Notes: generated by a model from the sequence alone, not told the origin. 64,000 nucleotides of DNA from DASUPK01 sp963728875 (GCA_963728875.1 CAVSLJ010000004.1:1-64000), one strand, 5' to 3'; shown: positions 7,410 through 15,743, numbered from the stretch's first letter. Numbers and translations are program-made.

Positions 7410-7540
7410 ACCTGCTTAATCGCTGGCCCACGAAGGGCCGGCGACCGGGGGACCCAAGGTCCCAGGGGCGAATTGCCGAATACACGGTATAGCGCGACTC
7501 AATCCGCGCGAGCCCGCCAGCTAACCCCGGCAGCACGAAG
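7410..7540 (+). promoter_or_regulatory. c-di-AMP riboswitch (ydaO/yuaA class)
   Basis: Leader RNA before the CAP-domain gene. Recognised from conserved blocks in the right order: CGACCGGGGGACCC (7442-7455), AGGGGCGAATTGCC (7464-7477), and the family hallmark GAGCCCGCCAGCTAACCCCG (7510-7529). In this class c-di-AMP binding usually switches expression off; in Actinobacteria the class commonly controls cell-wall and secreted proteins, which agrees with the downstream gene. Boundaries are approximate because the outer stem was not fully folded. Confidence 0.85.
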
Positions 7541-7555
7541 ACTGAGAGGTCGGCA

Positions 7556-8137
7556 ATGGGCCATGAGCCAGCGCCGGAGAACGTCAGCCGGCGGTTTCCA
7601 AGGAAGGTCGGACTCACGATCGGATTCGCAGTCGCGGCGATGCTCGGCGCCTGGGCGCCATCGGCGATCGCCTGTCCCGGAGCGCAAGTGGGCGCCCCGT
7701 ACCTGACCACGCAGCAGGCACGTACCTCCGTCGTCTGCCTGATCAACAAGAAGCGTGCCCACAATCACGCCAAGCCGGTGCACGAGAACGCGCTGCTCGA
7801 TGCGGCCGCGCAGGGCCACACGGACGCGATGACGACCCAGAACTTCTTCTCCCACGAGGGTGACGGCACTCCGGCCTCGCGCGCCTCGACGGCCGGCTAC
7901 ATGGCCGGCGCCAGGGCCTGGGGAGTCGGCGAGGACCTGTTCTGGGGAGCCGACAAGCGGAGCACGCCGAGCGCCACCGTCAACGCGTGGATGCACAGCG
8001 CGGTCCACCGCAGCGTGATGCTCTCCCGCTCCTACCGCCAGGTTGGAGTCGGCGTCGACCAGGGCTCGCCCGCCGGCGCGGACAACACCAACACCGGCAC
8101 CTACACGGGGCTGTTCGGCTTCCGCAAGGGGGGGTAG
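7556..8137 (+). CDS. secreted CAP/SCP-domain protein
   Basis: 193 residues; signal peptide about 17-39 (hydrophobic I-G-F-A-V-A-A-M-L-G, cleavage before C40). The CAP (SCP/PR-1) domain spans about 50-190, with conserved H88 (Q-G-H-T-D-A-M), E126 (V-G-E-D-L-F-W) and H151 (H-S-A-V-H-R), followed by Y-R-Q-V-G-V-G-V. These line the cleft that binds divalent metal in this superfamily. Bacterial members are extracellular and of mostly unknown activity; some bind lipids or cell wall. C40 and C61 may form a disulfide. Expression is probably set by the c-di-AMP riboswitch ahead of it. Confidence 0.9.
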   Translation: MGHEPAPENVSRRFPRKVGLTIGFAVAAMLGAWAPSAIACPGAQVGAPYLTTQQARTSVVCLINKKRAHNHAKPVHENALLDAAAQGHTDAMTTQNFFSHEGDGTPASRASTAGYMAGARAWGVGEDLFWGADKRSTPSATVNAWMHSAVHRSVMLSRSYRQVGVGVDQGSPAGADNTNTGTYTGLFGFRKGG

Positions 8138-8236
8138 CCGGGCGGCTTTGGGTCATTAGGAGGATGTGAGCGTCCTGCGGGCACATCCTCATCAATAGGA
8201 ATAGGATGCATCGCGGGTGACCGGGGATCGGACGAC

Positions 8237-9169
8237 ATGGATGTCGCGATGCGAGTTGCCGTAGTCGATATCGGCACCAACTCCACCCGGTTGCTGATCG
8301 CCGACGTCGAGGGGACGAGCGTCTACGAGGTCGAGCGGCGCACCACGGTGACCAACATGGGCCGCGGCGTCGACCACACCGGCATGATCTGCTCGGATGC
8401 CGTCGAGGACGTCTGCGGCGTGATCGCCGACTACAAGTCGCGCTACGAGGAGATGGGCGCGGAGCGGGTGATGGCGATCGCGACGAGCGCGGCCCGCGAC
8501 GCCGTCAACGGCGACGCGTTCATCGCGGAGCTCCGCGAGCGCTTCGAGCTCGACGCGCGCCTGCTCACGGGAGAGGAGGAGGCTCACCTGACCTATCTCG
8601 GCGCGACCGCGCACCGGCCGACGGCAGACCCCACGCTCGTCTTCGACATCGGCGGCGGCTCCACCGAGCTGATCGTCGGTACCGGCCGAGAGGTCGGCTT
8701 CCACACCTCGCTGCAGGCGGGCACGATCCGCCAGTCGGAGCGCCACCTGACCTCGGACCCGCCCGATCCTCATGAGCTCGAGGACCTGGCCGCCGACATC
8801 CGCAACCTGATCGACCGGGCGATCGCCGCCCAGCCGGAGGGCGCACCCACCCGCGCGATCGCCGTGGCCGGCACCCCGACCTCGCTCGCGGCGATCGACC
8901 AGGGCCTCGAGCCCTACGACCCGGGCCGCGTGCACGGTTACCACCTGGGCCTGAAGCGCATCCAGCGCATGCTCAGCCGGCTCTCCTCACTGCCGCTCGC
9001 CGAGCGGCTCAGGGTGCCGGGGCTCCATCCCGGTCGCGCCCCGACGATCGTGGCCGGGACCGTGATCCTGGTTCAGGTTATGCGGGCATTCGGCATCCAG
9101 GAGGTCGAGGTGTCAGAGCTCGACATCCTGCACGGCTCGGCGCTCTCCACCGCGATGTCCCCCGCGTAA
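8237..9169 (+). CDS. ppx: Ppx/GppA family exopolyphosphatase
   Basis: 310 residues; ATG at 8249 (M R V A V V D I G T N S) is an equally good start. Actin-like ATPase fold: phosphate-1 loop V-D-I-G-T-N-S-T-R, central A-T-S-A-A-R-D-A and G-E-E-E-A, then phosphate-2 motif F-D-I-G-G-G-S-T-E near residue 139, and V-A-G-T-P-T-S near 213. The family hydrolyses terminal phosphate from polyphosphate or pppGpp. At about 310 aa it is the short actinobacterial form lacking the C-terminal HD domain. Often linked to eno-divIC in Actinobacteria; a DivIC-like gene lies at the far edge of this window, not adjacent. Confidence 0.92.
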   Translation: MDVAMRVAVVDIGTNSTRLLIADVEGTSVYEVERRTTVTNMGRGVDHTGMICSDAVEDVCGVIADYKSRYEEMGAERVMAIATSAARDAVNGDAFIAELRERFELDARLLTGEEEAHLTYLGATAHRPTADPTLVFDIGGGSTELIVGTGREVGFHTSLQAGTIRQSERHLTSDPPDPHELEDLAADIRNLIDRAIAAQPEGAPTRAIAVAGTPTSLAAIDQGLEPYDPGRVHGYHLGLKRIQRMLSRLSSLPLAERLRVPGLHPGRAPTIVAGTVILVQVMRAFGIQEVEVSELDILHGSALSTAMSPA

Positions 9170-9211
9170 GCCGACGCTTGGCCGGTTTGTACTGACTTCT
9201 GAGGATCGACC

Positions 9212-9236
9212 AAGTTTTCGGTATTGCCTAAAACTT
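9212..9236 (+). repeat. inverted repeat after ppx
   Basis: AAGTTTT (9212-9218) and AAAACTT (9230-9236) with an 11-nt loop. It is AT-rich against a GC-rich background. It could help end the ppx transcript or belong to the promoter of the RNA that follows. Confidence 0.4.
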
Positions 9237-9239
9237 CGC

Positions 9240-9453
9240 GCGGATCAATACTTCTGGGGTCGGGAGAAATGGTGCTGGGCCGGACGCCCAACACCGCCTC
9301 TCGACTCATAGGATTCGGGCGTTTGCCGCAAGGCGCCTCCCGTCGCCTGGATCCACTACATACCCCCCAAGTAAGGCCCCTGAGACGTACCCCTGCCCGT
9401 CCTGACGGGGCCTGTTTGCAAAGACCGGCCGCCATGGATTGGCGGCCGGTCTT
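9240..9453 (+). ncRNA. candidate structured non-coding RNA
   Basis: The 412-bp gap between ppx and the hydrolase gene has no convincing frame but strong RNA-like structure. A long interrupted stem is at 9259-9305: GTCGGGAG/CTCTCGAC, GGTG/CACC and GGGC/GCCC nest perfectly around CGGAC. A second hairpin (9316-9342) has a GCC-GCAA-GGC GNRA tetraloop. A third pairing is GGCCCC (9375-9380) with GGGGCC (9407-9412). A 13-bp terminator ends it at 9453. No riboswitch, 6S, SRP or tmRNA signature was recognised. Strand is inferred from the nested order ending in the terminator. Confidence 0.5.
9421..9453 (+). terminator. strong hairpin terminator
   Basis: AAGACCGGCCGCC / GGCGGCCGGTCTT, perfect 13-bp stem with a 7-nt loop. 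The T-tract is poor on both strands, as is common for actinobacterial terminators. Confidence 0.65.
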
Positions 9454-9581
9454 CGTATGGGCCCCAAGGCCGCTCTCCGTCGGAGCGTAGGGGCGGAGCC
9501 CGAAGCGACTTATGGAAGGCGGCCGCAGCGGGCCCAGCCTGATGGCGAAGCCGGATTTCAGCGTTGCTCTAGGGTGATCCC

Positions 9582-10523
9582 ATGAGTGAATCACGGGGTC
9601 CCCGCCTCTTCGATGAGTGGGAAATCGAGCTCCACGGCCACCGGGTCATCTACCGGATCGCCGGTGACGGACCTCCCGTCGTGCTGATCCACGGCATGGT
9701 CAACTCCTCCAAGCACTGGGAGAGGGTTGCCCTCCAGCTCGCCGAGCGCTACACGGTGATCGCCCCGGATCTGATCGGCCACGGCGACTCGGCCGCGATA
9801 CGAGGGGACTATTCCCTCGGCGCCCATGCCTCCAGCATCCGCGATCTGCTGACGACCATCGGGATCGAGAGAGCCACGATCGTCGGCCACTCCCTGGGAG
9901 GCGGCATCGCGATGGTCTTCTTCTACCAATTCCCCCAGAGGGTCGAGCGGCTTGCCCTGATCTCGAGCGGCGGCCTCGGCCACGAGGTCAGCCCGCTGCT
10001 CCGGGGCGCCGCGCTACCGGGCGCCGCAGCCGGGATCTGGCTTGTTGCCAACCGTCGCGTCCGCGAGGCGATCGAGGCCCTGGGCGAGCGGATGCGGGGT
10101 CGTGGCACCCGCAGGGGCGTCTATCTGCAGGCCGTCGGCCGCGCCGTGCGCCCCCTGCAGGAGGCGGCGGCGCGCCGCGCGTTCCTGCAGACGCTGCGCT
10201 CGGTGATCGACGTGCGCGGCCAGCACGTCAGCGCCATTGATCGGCTCTACCTCCTCGGCGAGCTCCCCACGCTGATCGTCTGGGGCGAGCGCGACAACAC
10301 CATCCCGATGAAGCACGGGCTCGCCGCCCACGAACGGATCCCGAACAGCCGGTTCGTCACTCTGCCGAAGGCGGCGCACTTTCCCAATCTCGAAGATCCG
10401 GACGGACTGGCGAGCGCCCTCCTCGGCTGGCTGGACGAGACCGAGCCCGGCCTGATCGAGGATGCGGAGTGGGGACAGATCGTCGGGGCGCGCTCGCCGC
10501 GCAGGCAGCGCCTCGGCGTCTAG
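9582..10523 (+). CDS. alpha/beta hydrolase
   Basis: 313 residues from ATG. Alpha/beta-hydrolase fold with oxyanion H-G (L-I-H-G-M, about 36-39), D-L-I-G-H-G-D-S, nucleophile elbow G-H-S-L-G-G (S104), acid D238 (W-G-E-R-D) and catalytic H266 (A-A-H-F-P-N); the triad is complete. The sequence between 140 and 215 is the lid. The acyl or ester substrate cannot be told. A C-terminal extension (about 290-313) is Arg-rich. It faces the oxidoreductase gene tail to tail, 11 bp away, with no terminator between them. Confidence 0.9.
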   Translation: MSESRGPRLFDEWEIELHGHRVIYRIAGDGPPVVLIHGMVNSSKHWERVALQLAERYTVIAPDLIGHGDSAAIRGDYSLGAHASSIRDLLTTIGIERATIVGHSLGGGIAMVFFYQFPQRVERLALISSGGLGHEVSPLLRGAALPGAAAGIWLVANRRVREAIEALGERMRGRGTRRGVYLQAVGRAVRPLQEAAARRAFLQTLRSVIDVRGQHVSAIDRLYLLGELPTLIVWGERDNTIPMKHGLAAHERIPNSRFVTLPKAAHFPNLEDPDGLASALLGWLDETEPGLIEDAEWGQIVGARSPRRQRLGV

Positions 10524-10534
10524 CTCGGGGCGCG

Positions 10535-11894
10535 CTAGGCCGTTGCCATCGCCACCGAGTGGTTGGCGACGATGCGGTTGTCCGGATCCCAGCTCCGCTT
10601 GACCTGTGAGAGCCGCTTGCAGGTCTCCGCGGGTAGGATCGCCTCGACGTCGCAAGGACGCTCCGCGTAGTTGTAGTAGCCGCCGTCCGCGGCCCACGGA
10701 CCGAATGCGTCATGGAGCTTGTCCAGTTGTCCCTCGATCGCGGACGCGCGTCGCGGGATCCATCGGCATCCCTATGCCGAACATCACGAACTCCGCGTCG
10801 AGCTTGTCCAGCGCGCCCGGGTTGTCGGGAGCGCGCCTGAGAGCACCGCCGAGATGGCGCAGCTCGGCAAGCAGCAGCGGCGAATCCGTATCGGGGCCTG
10901 CGGCCCCCATGAAGGCGTCGAGCGCCTCGTCGGGCAGCTCGTTGATCGTCGCATGGTGGCCGAGACCCGGGACGGGCGGCTCAGGATCCATCGCGATCCG
11001 GGTCAGCCCCGGCGAGGGGATCTGGTCGAAGGCGTCCATGGCAGGCTCGCCGATCTCCCGGAGCGGAGCGATCAGCTTCTCCCCCTCCTCCCTACCGCCG
11101 ATACAGCAGGCGGTGATTGCAAGCCACTTCTGACCGCGGATTTCCTCGGGGATATCGGGGATCGGGGGGAGGTTGAGCATGCGGACCATGCTGCCGACCT
11201 CCTCGGGAGCCTCGGCCGTCCAGTCCCGATAGCGCCGCAGCCCGGCCTCGGTGACGTCGGGCGGGAAGAGCAGGCCGCCGGCGTATGCCTCTGCAACGGG
11301 AAAGAGATTGACGTGCAGCGCCGTCACGATCGCGAATCCGCCCCCGCCCCCGCGGAGCGCCCAGAAGAGGTCCGGATCGCTGCCCGAGTCGACCGTGCGG
11401 GCCTCGCCGTCGGCGGTCACCACCTCGATCGAGTTGACGTTGTTGCACGCCCAGCCGAACTTGCGGCCGAGCCAGCTCAGACCGCCCCCGACCGTGTAAC
11501 CGGTCACGCCGACGTTCGGGGAGGTTCCCGGGAGAAAGGACATCCCCTTCTCGTGCGCGGCCCCGCCGATCTCCTCGGCGAGCACGCCGGCCTCGACGCG
11601 GGCAGTGCCGTCACCGACCTCCACCGCGCGCATGCGCTCGGTCTTGATCAGGATCGTGTCCTCCAGCGATCCCATCGCGGCGGCTCCGTGCCCGGTTCCC
11701 TGCCCCGTGACGCGCAGATCGTTCTCGGCGGCGAAGGTGACGGCCTTGGAGACGTCGTCGGCGCTCTCCACGAACGCGACGGCGGCCGGTCGCTGGTCGG
11801 CGGCCAGGTTCCAGGCCTGGCGCGCCTCGTCCCAGTCGGAGTCGCTCGGTGTCGCCACCCTCCCCCGGATCGAAAGCTCAGATACGTCGCCCAT
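10535..11894 (-). pseudogene. FAD-binding BBE-type oxidoreductase, frameshifted
   Basis: Berberine-bridge-like oxidoreductase. The first frame (11894 down to about 10750) has the PCMH-type FAD domain: V-T-G-Q-G-T-G-H-G with the His that may hold FAD covalently, G-V-T-G-Y-T-V-G-G-G, and L-F-W-A-L-R-G-G-G-G-G-F-A-I-V. At about 10740-10755 (GC-repeat) the frame breaks; the next frame encodes the expected C-terminal BBE motif Y-Y-N-Y-A-E-R-P-C-D and S-W-D-P-D-N-R-I-V-A-N-H-S, stopping at 10535. One extra base, or loss of a CG pair from a CGCGCG run, explains it. Either a recent mutation or a sequencing error. Intact product would be about 450 aa. Confidence 0.85.
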
Positions 11895-11951
11895 CGGCGC
11901 GCACTCTATGCGAGCCGGCGGGCAAATCGCAAGGCTCAGGAAGAGGGCGAT

Positions 11952-13190
11952 CTAGGCCGGGTGCGGCGTGGCGTCGATCGGGACCTGGGCGACCCGATCG
12001 AACGCGACTCGGGCGACCAGGGCACCGGCAATCCCGGCGATGCCCGCCATCACGAGGGCCGCCCGCGGGTCGATGGCCTGCGAGAGCCAGCCCGAGAGAG
12101 GTCCGCCGATCGGCGTCGAGCCGAGGAAGACGATCGAGTAAAGCGCCATCACCCTCCCCCGCATGTTCGGTTCCGAGGCCAGCTGCAGCGAGGAGTTGAT
12201 GCTGGCGGCCAGGGTGACCGTCGCAGCTCCAAGCGGGGCGAGGGCTGCGATCTCGAGTGCGAGGCTGGGTGCGCCGGCCGCAAGCAGCGCGATGACGCCG
12301 AACAGCAGGGACGCGCCGATCAGGAGCATCGGGGTGACTGAGCCGCGCGCTCCGTTGATCAGGGCGCCGATGATCGCTCCGATGCCCATCGCGGCCACCA
12401 GGACCGCGTAGGTCGAGGGCCCGCCGTGGAACGTGAACCGGGCGAGCAGCGGGAGGACCACCTGGAAGTTGTAGCCCAGGGTTCCCACGATGGCCATCAG
12501 CGCCAGCGGTATCCAGAGCTCCGGCTCGCGCCGGACATAGCGGAGGCCGGCGCGTACGGCACCGGGCTCGCGCGGCACGATCGCGGCGGGCTGCAGCCGC
12601 TCGGTGTCCAACCCGGCGAGCACCCAGATCATGAAGGCGAAGCTCGCGGCGTTGAGAGCGAAGCAGGGCTCCACGCCGACGGTCGCGATCAGAACCCCGG
12701 CGAAGGCTGGGCCCACGACGCGGGCGCTGTGGACCAGGACGCTGTTCAGGCTGACGGCGTTGACGACACGGTCCGACCCCACCATCTCCATGACGAACGC
12801 CTGCCGGGTCGGGTAATCGACCGCGTTGACGCAGCCGCGCACGAAGACGAGCGAGAAGACCATCCAGGGGACGAGCGCACCCTCGGCCGAGAGGGCGAAC
12901 ATGCTCAGCGGGGCGATCATGTGGAGCCCCTGCGTGAGGATGAGGAGACGCCGCTTCGGGACGCGATCGGCGATCAGGCCGCCCCAGGCGCCGAAGACCA
13001 GCATCGGCAGGAACTGGAGGGCGGTGGTGATGCCCACCGCGAGACCGCTGCCGGTGAGCGAGAGGACCACCCACATCTCGGCGATCATCTGCATCCAGTT
13101 GCCGGACAGCGAGACGAGCTGCCCGGCGAAGTAGCGGCGGAAGTTCGGGATCTTGAGGCTCGCGAAGGAGCGGCCGAGGGCCTCCGTCAC
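11952..13190 (-). CDS. MFS exporter (EntS/MFS_3-like)
   Basis: 412 residues from GTG at 13190, which overlaps the stop of the MarR gene (GTGA). About 12 membrane helices; N-terminal F-R-R-Y-F-A-G-Q-L-V-S-L-S-G-N-W-M-Q is typical of this MFS branch, as is the loop-2 G-L-I-A-D-R-V-P-K-R-R motif. Such proteins export drugs or siderophores. Translational coupling to MarR suggests an efflux pump induced by its substrate. A much longer frame runs on upstream past the true start, but that extension is antisense to three plus-strand genes and not real. Confidence 0.9.
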   Translation of the reverse strand: MTEALGRSFASLKIPNFRRYFAGQLVSLSGNWMQMIAEMWVVLSLTGSGLAVGITTALQFLPMLVFGAWGGLIADRVPKRRLLILTQGLHMIAPLSMFALSAEGALVPWMVFSLVFVRGCVNAVDYPTRQAFVMEMVGSDRVVNAVSLNSVLVHSARVVGPAFAGVLIATVGVEPCFALNAASFAFMIWVLAGLDTERLQPAAIVPREPGAVRAGLRYVRREPELWIPLALMAIVGTLGYNFQVVLPLLARFTFHGGPSTYAVLVAAMGIGAIIGALINGARGSVTPMLLIGASLLFGVIALLAAGAPSLALEIAALAPLGAATVTLAASINSSLQLASEPNMRGRVMALYSIVFLGSTPIGGPLSGWLSQAIDPRAALVMAGIAGIAGALVARVAFDRVAQVPIDATPHPA

Positions 13191-13615
13191 TCGAGCATCC
13201 CCTCCATCAGCTCGGCGGCCCGCTCCAGCGTGCGGCGGTCCTCGGCGTCGAGCTTGGAGAGGCGAGTGGCCAGGTAGGCCGTCTTGCGGGCGCGGAGGCG
13301 CTTCAGGAGCTCGCGTGCCTCGGGCGTGGCACTGAGGATCGAGGCGCGACCGTCGTCCGGGTCCCTGACTCTCTCCACCAGGCCGGCGGCCTCGAGATGG
13401 CCCACGATGCGGGTTGCGGTCGGGCGCTTGATCCGCTCGCGCTCCGCGAGCTCGCTCGGGGAGAGCGGTCCGTGACGCTCGATCGTCGCCAGCGCAGCGA
13501 CCTGGGACGGACCGAGATCGGTCCCGGCCTCCTGGCGCAGCCGCCGAGCCATCCGGGTGATCGCCCAACGCAGGCGCGGGGCGAGCTCTTCCTTTACCTC
13601 CGGGATAGTTCGCAT
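13187..13615 (-). CDS. MarR-family regulator
   Basis: 142 residues. Winged helix-turn-helix: L-G-P-S-Q-V-A-A-L-A-T-I (about 35-46), L-S-P-S-E-L-A-E-R-E-R-I-K-R-P-T-A-T-R-I-V (recognition helix), and wing D-P-D-D-G-R-A-S-I-L. The C-terminal helices provide the dimer interface. It shares a 4-nt overlap with the MFS exporter gene and so probably represses both. The ATG is only a few bases inside a perfect inverted repeat with no room for a ribosome site, suggesting a leaderless or near-leaderless transcript. Confidence 0.93.
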   Translation of the reverse strand: MRTIPEVKEELAPRLRWAITRMARRLRQEAGTDLGPSQVAALATIERHGPLSPSELAERERIKRPTATRIVGHLEAAGLVERVRDPDDGRASILSATPEARELLKRLRARKTAYLATRLSKLDAEDRRTLERAAELMEGMLE

Positions 13616-13633
13616 TGCTAATTAGCTTAGCAA
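13615..13633 (-). promoter_or_regulatory. MarR operator
   Basis: TTGCTAA-ttagc-TTAGCAA, a perfect 7-bp inverted repeat, with an internal 10-bp palindrome GCTAATTAGC (13617-13626). It touches the start codon of marR, as expected for autorepression. Confidence 0.7.
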
Positions 13634-13653
13634 ACCATTCTGCCGTGCCTCCC

Positions 13654-13667
13654 TTAGGGCTCCCTAA
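13654..13667 (+). promoter_or_regulatory. possible iron-regulator (DtxR-like) box
   Basis: TTAGGG-CT-CCCTAA, 28 bp before the iron permease start. Its outer TTAGG/CCTAA ends match the ends of the DtxR/IdeR box, though the spacing is shorter than the classical 19-bp operator. A second TTAGGG half-site is at 13679. Confidence 0.45.
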
Positions 13668-13694
13668 TCGAAGTTGTGTTAGGGTGCCCGAACG

Positions 13695-14699
13695 TTGAAC
13701 CCCGACCAAAGCACTCGGAGTTCCCACACCCGCCTCGCCTGGTGGGTCAGCGGCCTCGCGGTGGTGGCCGGTCTCGTCTACCTGATGGCCACCGCCAACA
13801 CCGGGCCGGCCGACCCGACCGAGCAGCACATGAGCCACGGCACCGCGGTCTTCAACTCGGGGATGATCGTCTTCAGGGAGGGGCTCGAGGCGATCCTCAT
13901 CTTCGCGGCTGTCACGGCGAGCTTCCTGGGCACGAACAAGGCGAAGCGGCGGCCCGTGGTGGCCGGCGCCGCAATTGCGTTCGGAGTGACGATCGCGACC
14001 TGGTTCGTTGTCCAGGCGCTGCTCGACGTCGCGTCGCCGCTCGGGCCGAAGCTGGAGGCGATCACCGGGTTCCTGGCGATCGTGGTGCTGCTCGTCGTGC
14101 TCAACTGGTTCGTCCACCGCGTCTACTGGACCGATTGGATCGGCCGCCACCACAAGCGGCGGCAGAAGCTGCTCACGCAGACCGGCCCCTGGGTTCTGAT
14201 CGGACTGGTGGCTCTCGGCTTCACCACCGTCTATCGCGAGGGCTTCGAGGTCGTCCTCTTCCTGCAGAACCTGGAGCTCCAGAACGGCAGCTCGACCGTG
14301 CTCGAGGGTGTCGCGATCGGGCTGGCCTGCACCGCGGTGGTCGGCGTCCTCACCTTCTGGCTGCATCACAAGCTTCCCTACCGCCGCATGCTGATCATGA
14401 CCGGCGCGCTCGTCGCCATCGTCCTGATGGTGATGATCGGCGGGACGGCTCTGTCCTTCATGGACCTGGGCTGGATCCCGAGCCACCCCACACCGTTCAC
14501 CGTGCCGACCTGGATGGGCTCCTGGTTCGAGATCTACTCCTACTGGGAGACGATCGGCGCGCAGCTGCTCGCCGGCATCCTGGTGGTCGGCTCCTACGTT
14601 CTCGCCGAGCACGTCAAGGTCCGGCGCCGTGTGCAGAAGGGCCAGCAGCCCGCCGTCCGCGCCGACGCTCCTCCCTCGCTGCAGACCGAGTCCGTCTAG
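13695..14699 (+). CDS. FTR1-family iron permease
   Basis: 334 residues, TTG start. Seven or so membrane helices. Two Fe-binding R-E-G-[LF]-E motifs are present, as the family requires: R-E-G-L-E at 61-65 and R-E-G-F-E at 181-185. A long His/Arg-rich cytoplasmic loop (R-H-H-K-R-R) lies between. FTR1/EfeU proteins move oxidised iron across the membrane with a partner oxidase or EfeO/EfeB; no such partner is adjacent, so it may act with proteins encoded elsewhere. The promoter region carries a TTAGGG/CCCTAA palindrome suggesting iron control. Confidence 0.92.
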   Translation: MNPDQSTRSSHTRLAWWVSGLAVVAGLVYLMATANTGPADPTEQHMSHGTAVFNSGMIVFREGLEAILIFAAVTASFLGTNKAKRRPVVAGAAIAFGVTIATWFVVQALLDVASPLGPKLEAITGFLAIVVLLVVLNWFVHRVYWTDWIGRHHKRRQKLLTQTGPWVLIGLVALGFTTVYREGFEVVLFLQNLELQNGSSTVLEGVAIGLACTAVVGVLTFWLHHKLPYRRMLIMTGALVAIVLMVMIGGTALSFMDLGWIPSHPTPFTVPTWMGSWFEIYSYWETIGAQLLAGILVVGSYVLAEHVKVRRRVQKGQQPAVRADAPPSLQTESV

Positions 14700-14726
14700 C
14701 CCGTTCAGCTCCTCTAGCCTGGCGGC

Positions 14727-15743
14727 ATGCGCCGGTCGCCAGGGAACGTCGTGCTGGTCGCCGGTCTCGGCTTGCTGCTGATCACGGCGGGCATCGCCCT
14801 CGCCAAGAAGAAGCACCATCACGGCAACCTGCCCCGGGGTCCATATCCGAGCCTGGGAAGCTGCCCCGTGTTTCCCCCCTCGACCGTGGGCGCCACCGCC
14901 CCCTCGGCCGCCGACGAGTCGGCCTGGAACCAGGACATCTCGGCGGCCCCGACCGACCCCAACTCGGCCGCCTACGTCTCCTACATCAGCGCCCACGGCG
15001 GCGACCTGATCCACCCGGACTTCGGCTCGCCGCGGGAGTACGGCTTTCCCTATGCCGTCGTCGGGAAGAAGCAGAAGCGCACCAAGGTCAACTTCACGGC
15101 CTATGGCGACGAGTCCGACCACGGCGCCTACCGAGTGCCGCTCAAGGCCCTGGTCGAGGGCGGGCAGAGCTCGGACGGCGACCGCCACGTGATCGCGGTC
15201 GACTCGGCTCGCTGCAAGCTCTACGAGCTCGGCCGCGCCTTCGCCCGCAAACGGCCGAAGCCCCATTGGAACGCCGACGTCGGAGTGATCTGGGACCTGC
15301 GCTCGGCCGCCCTCCGCCCCGAGGCCTTCACCTCCACCGACGCCGCCGGCCTGCCGATCTTTCCAGGCCTCGTTCGCTACGACGAGGCCGCATCCGGCCA
15401 CATCAATCACGCGATCCGTGTCACGGTCGACTCGACCCAGGACGCGTGGGTCCACCCCGCCTCCCACTGCGCCGGCGACACGTCGAGCGCGAGCGCCCCG
15501 CCGATGGGCCTGCGGCTCCGCCTTGAGGCGGGGTACGACATCTCCGGCTTTACAGGCCCCGCTCACGCCATCGCCGCCGCGATGAAGCAGTACGGGCTGA
15601 TCGTCGCCGACAACGGCTCCAACTGGTACATCTCGGGCACCTCCGACCGGCGCTGGTCGGACGAGAACCTCGATCAGCTCAAGTCGATCCCCGGTTCAGC
15701 CTTCCAGGCAGTGCAAAGCGCCGCAGCCATTCACCACTGCTGA
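14727..15743 (+). CDS. secreted protein, conserved, unknown function
   Basis: 338 residues. N-terminal signal/anchor (V-L-V-A-G-L-G-L-L-L-I-T-A-G-I-A-L-A) then K-K-K-H-H-H. The body has the recurring segments W-N-Q-D-I-S, I-H-P-D-F-G-S, L-P-I-F-P-G-L-V-R-Y-D-E and M-K-Q-Y-G-L-I-V-A-D-N-G-S-N-W, which I recognise as a conserved uncharacterised extracytoplasmic family of soil Actinobacteria and Acidobacteria. His and Asp residues in these blocks could form a catalytic or metal site, but this is unproven. It follows the iron permease by 27 bp and may be co-transcribed. Its 3' end overlaps the convergent EamA gene by 65 bp. Confidence 0.75.
   Translation: MRRSPGNVVLVAGLGLLLITAGIALAKKKHHHGNLPRGPYPSLGSCPVFPPSTVGATAPSAADESAWNQDISAAPTDPNSAAYVSYISAHGGDLIHPDFGSPREYGFPYAVVGKKQKRTKVNFTAYGDESDHGAYRVPLKALVEGGQSSDGDRHVIAVDSARCKLYELGRAFARKRPKPHWNADVGVIWDLRSAALRPEAFTSTDAAGLPIFPGLVRYDEAASGHINHAIRVTVDSTQDAWVHPASHCAGDTSSASAPPMGLRLRLEAGYDISGFTGPAHAIAAAMKQYGLIVADNGSNWYISGTSDRRWSDENLDQLKSIPGSAFQAVQSAAAIHHC

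Noticed and set aside
9370..9412. CTGAGA...ACCCCTG resembling a TPP riboswitch start
   Set aside because: The required downstream GAACCTGA and pyrophosphate-sensing blocks are missing, and the next gene is not thiamine-related.
13676..15526. 616-codon plus-strand frame over the FTR1 region
   Set aside because: Out-of-frame shadow of two real genes, Arg/Pro-rich.
13191..15566. Long minus-strand extension upstream of the MFS exporter
   Set aside because: Antisense to marR control region, FTR1 and the secreted gene; low-complexity Arg/Gly/Asp composition with no domain.
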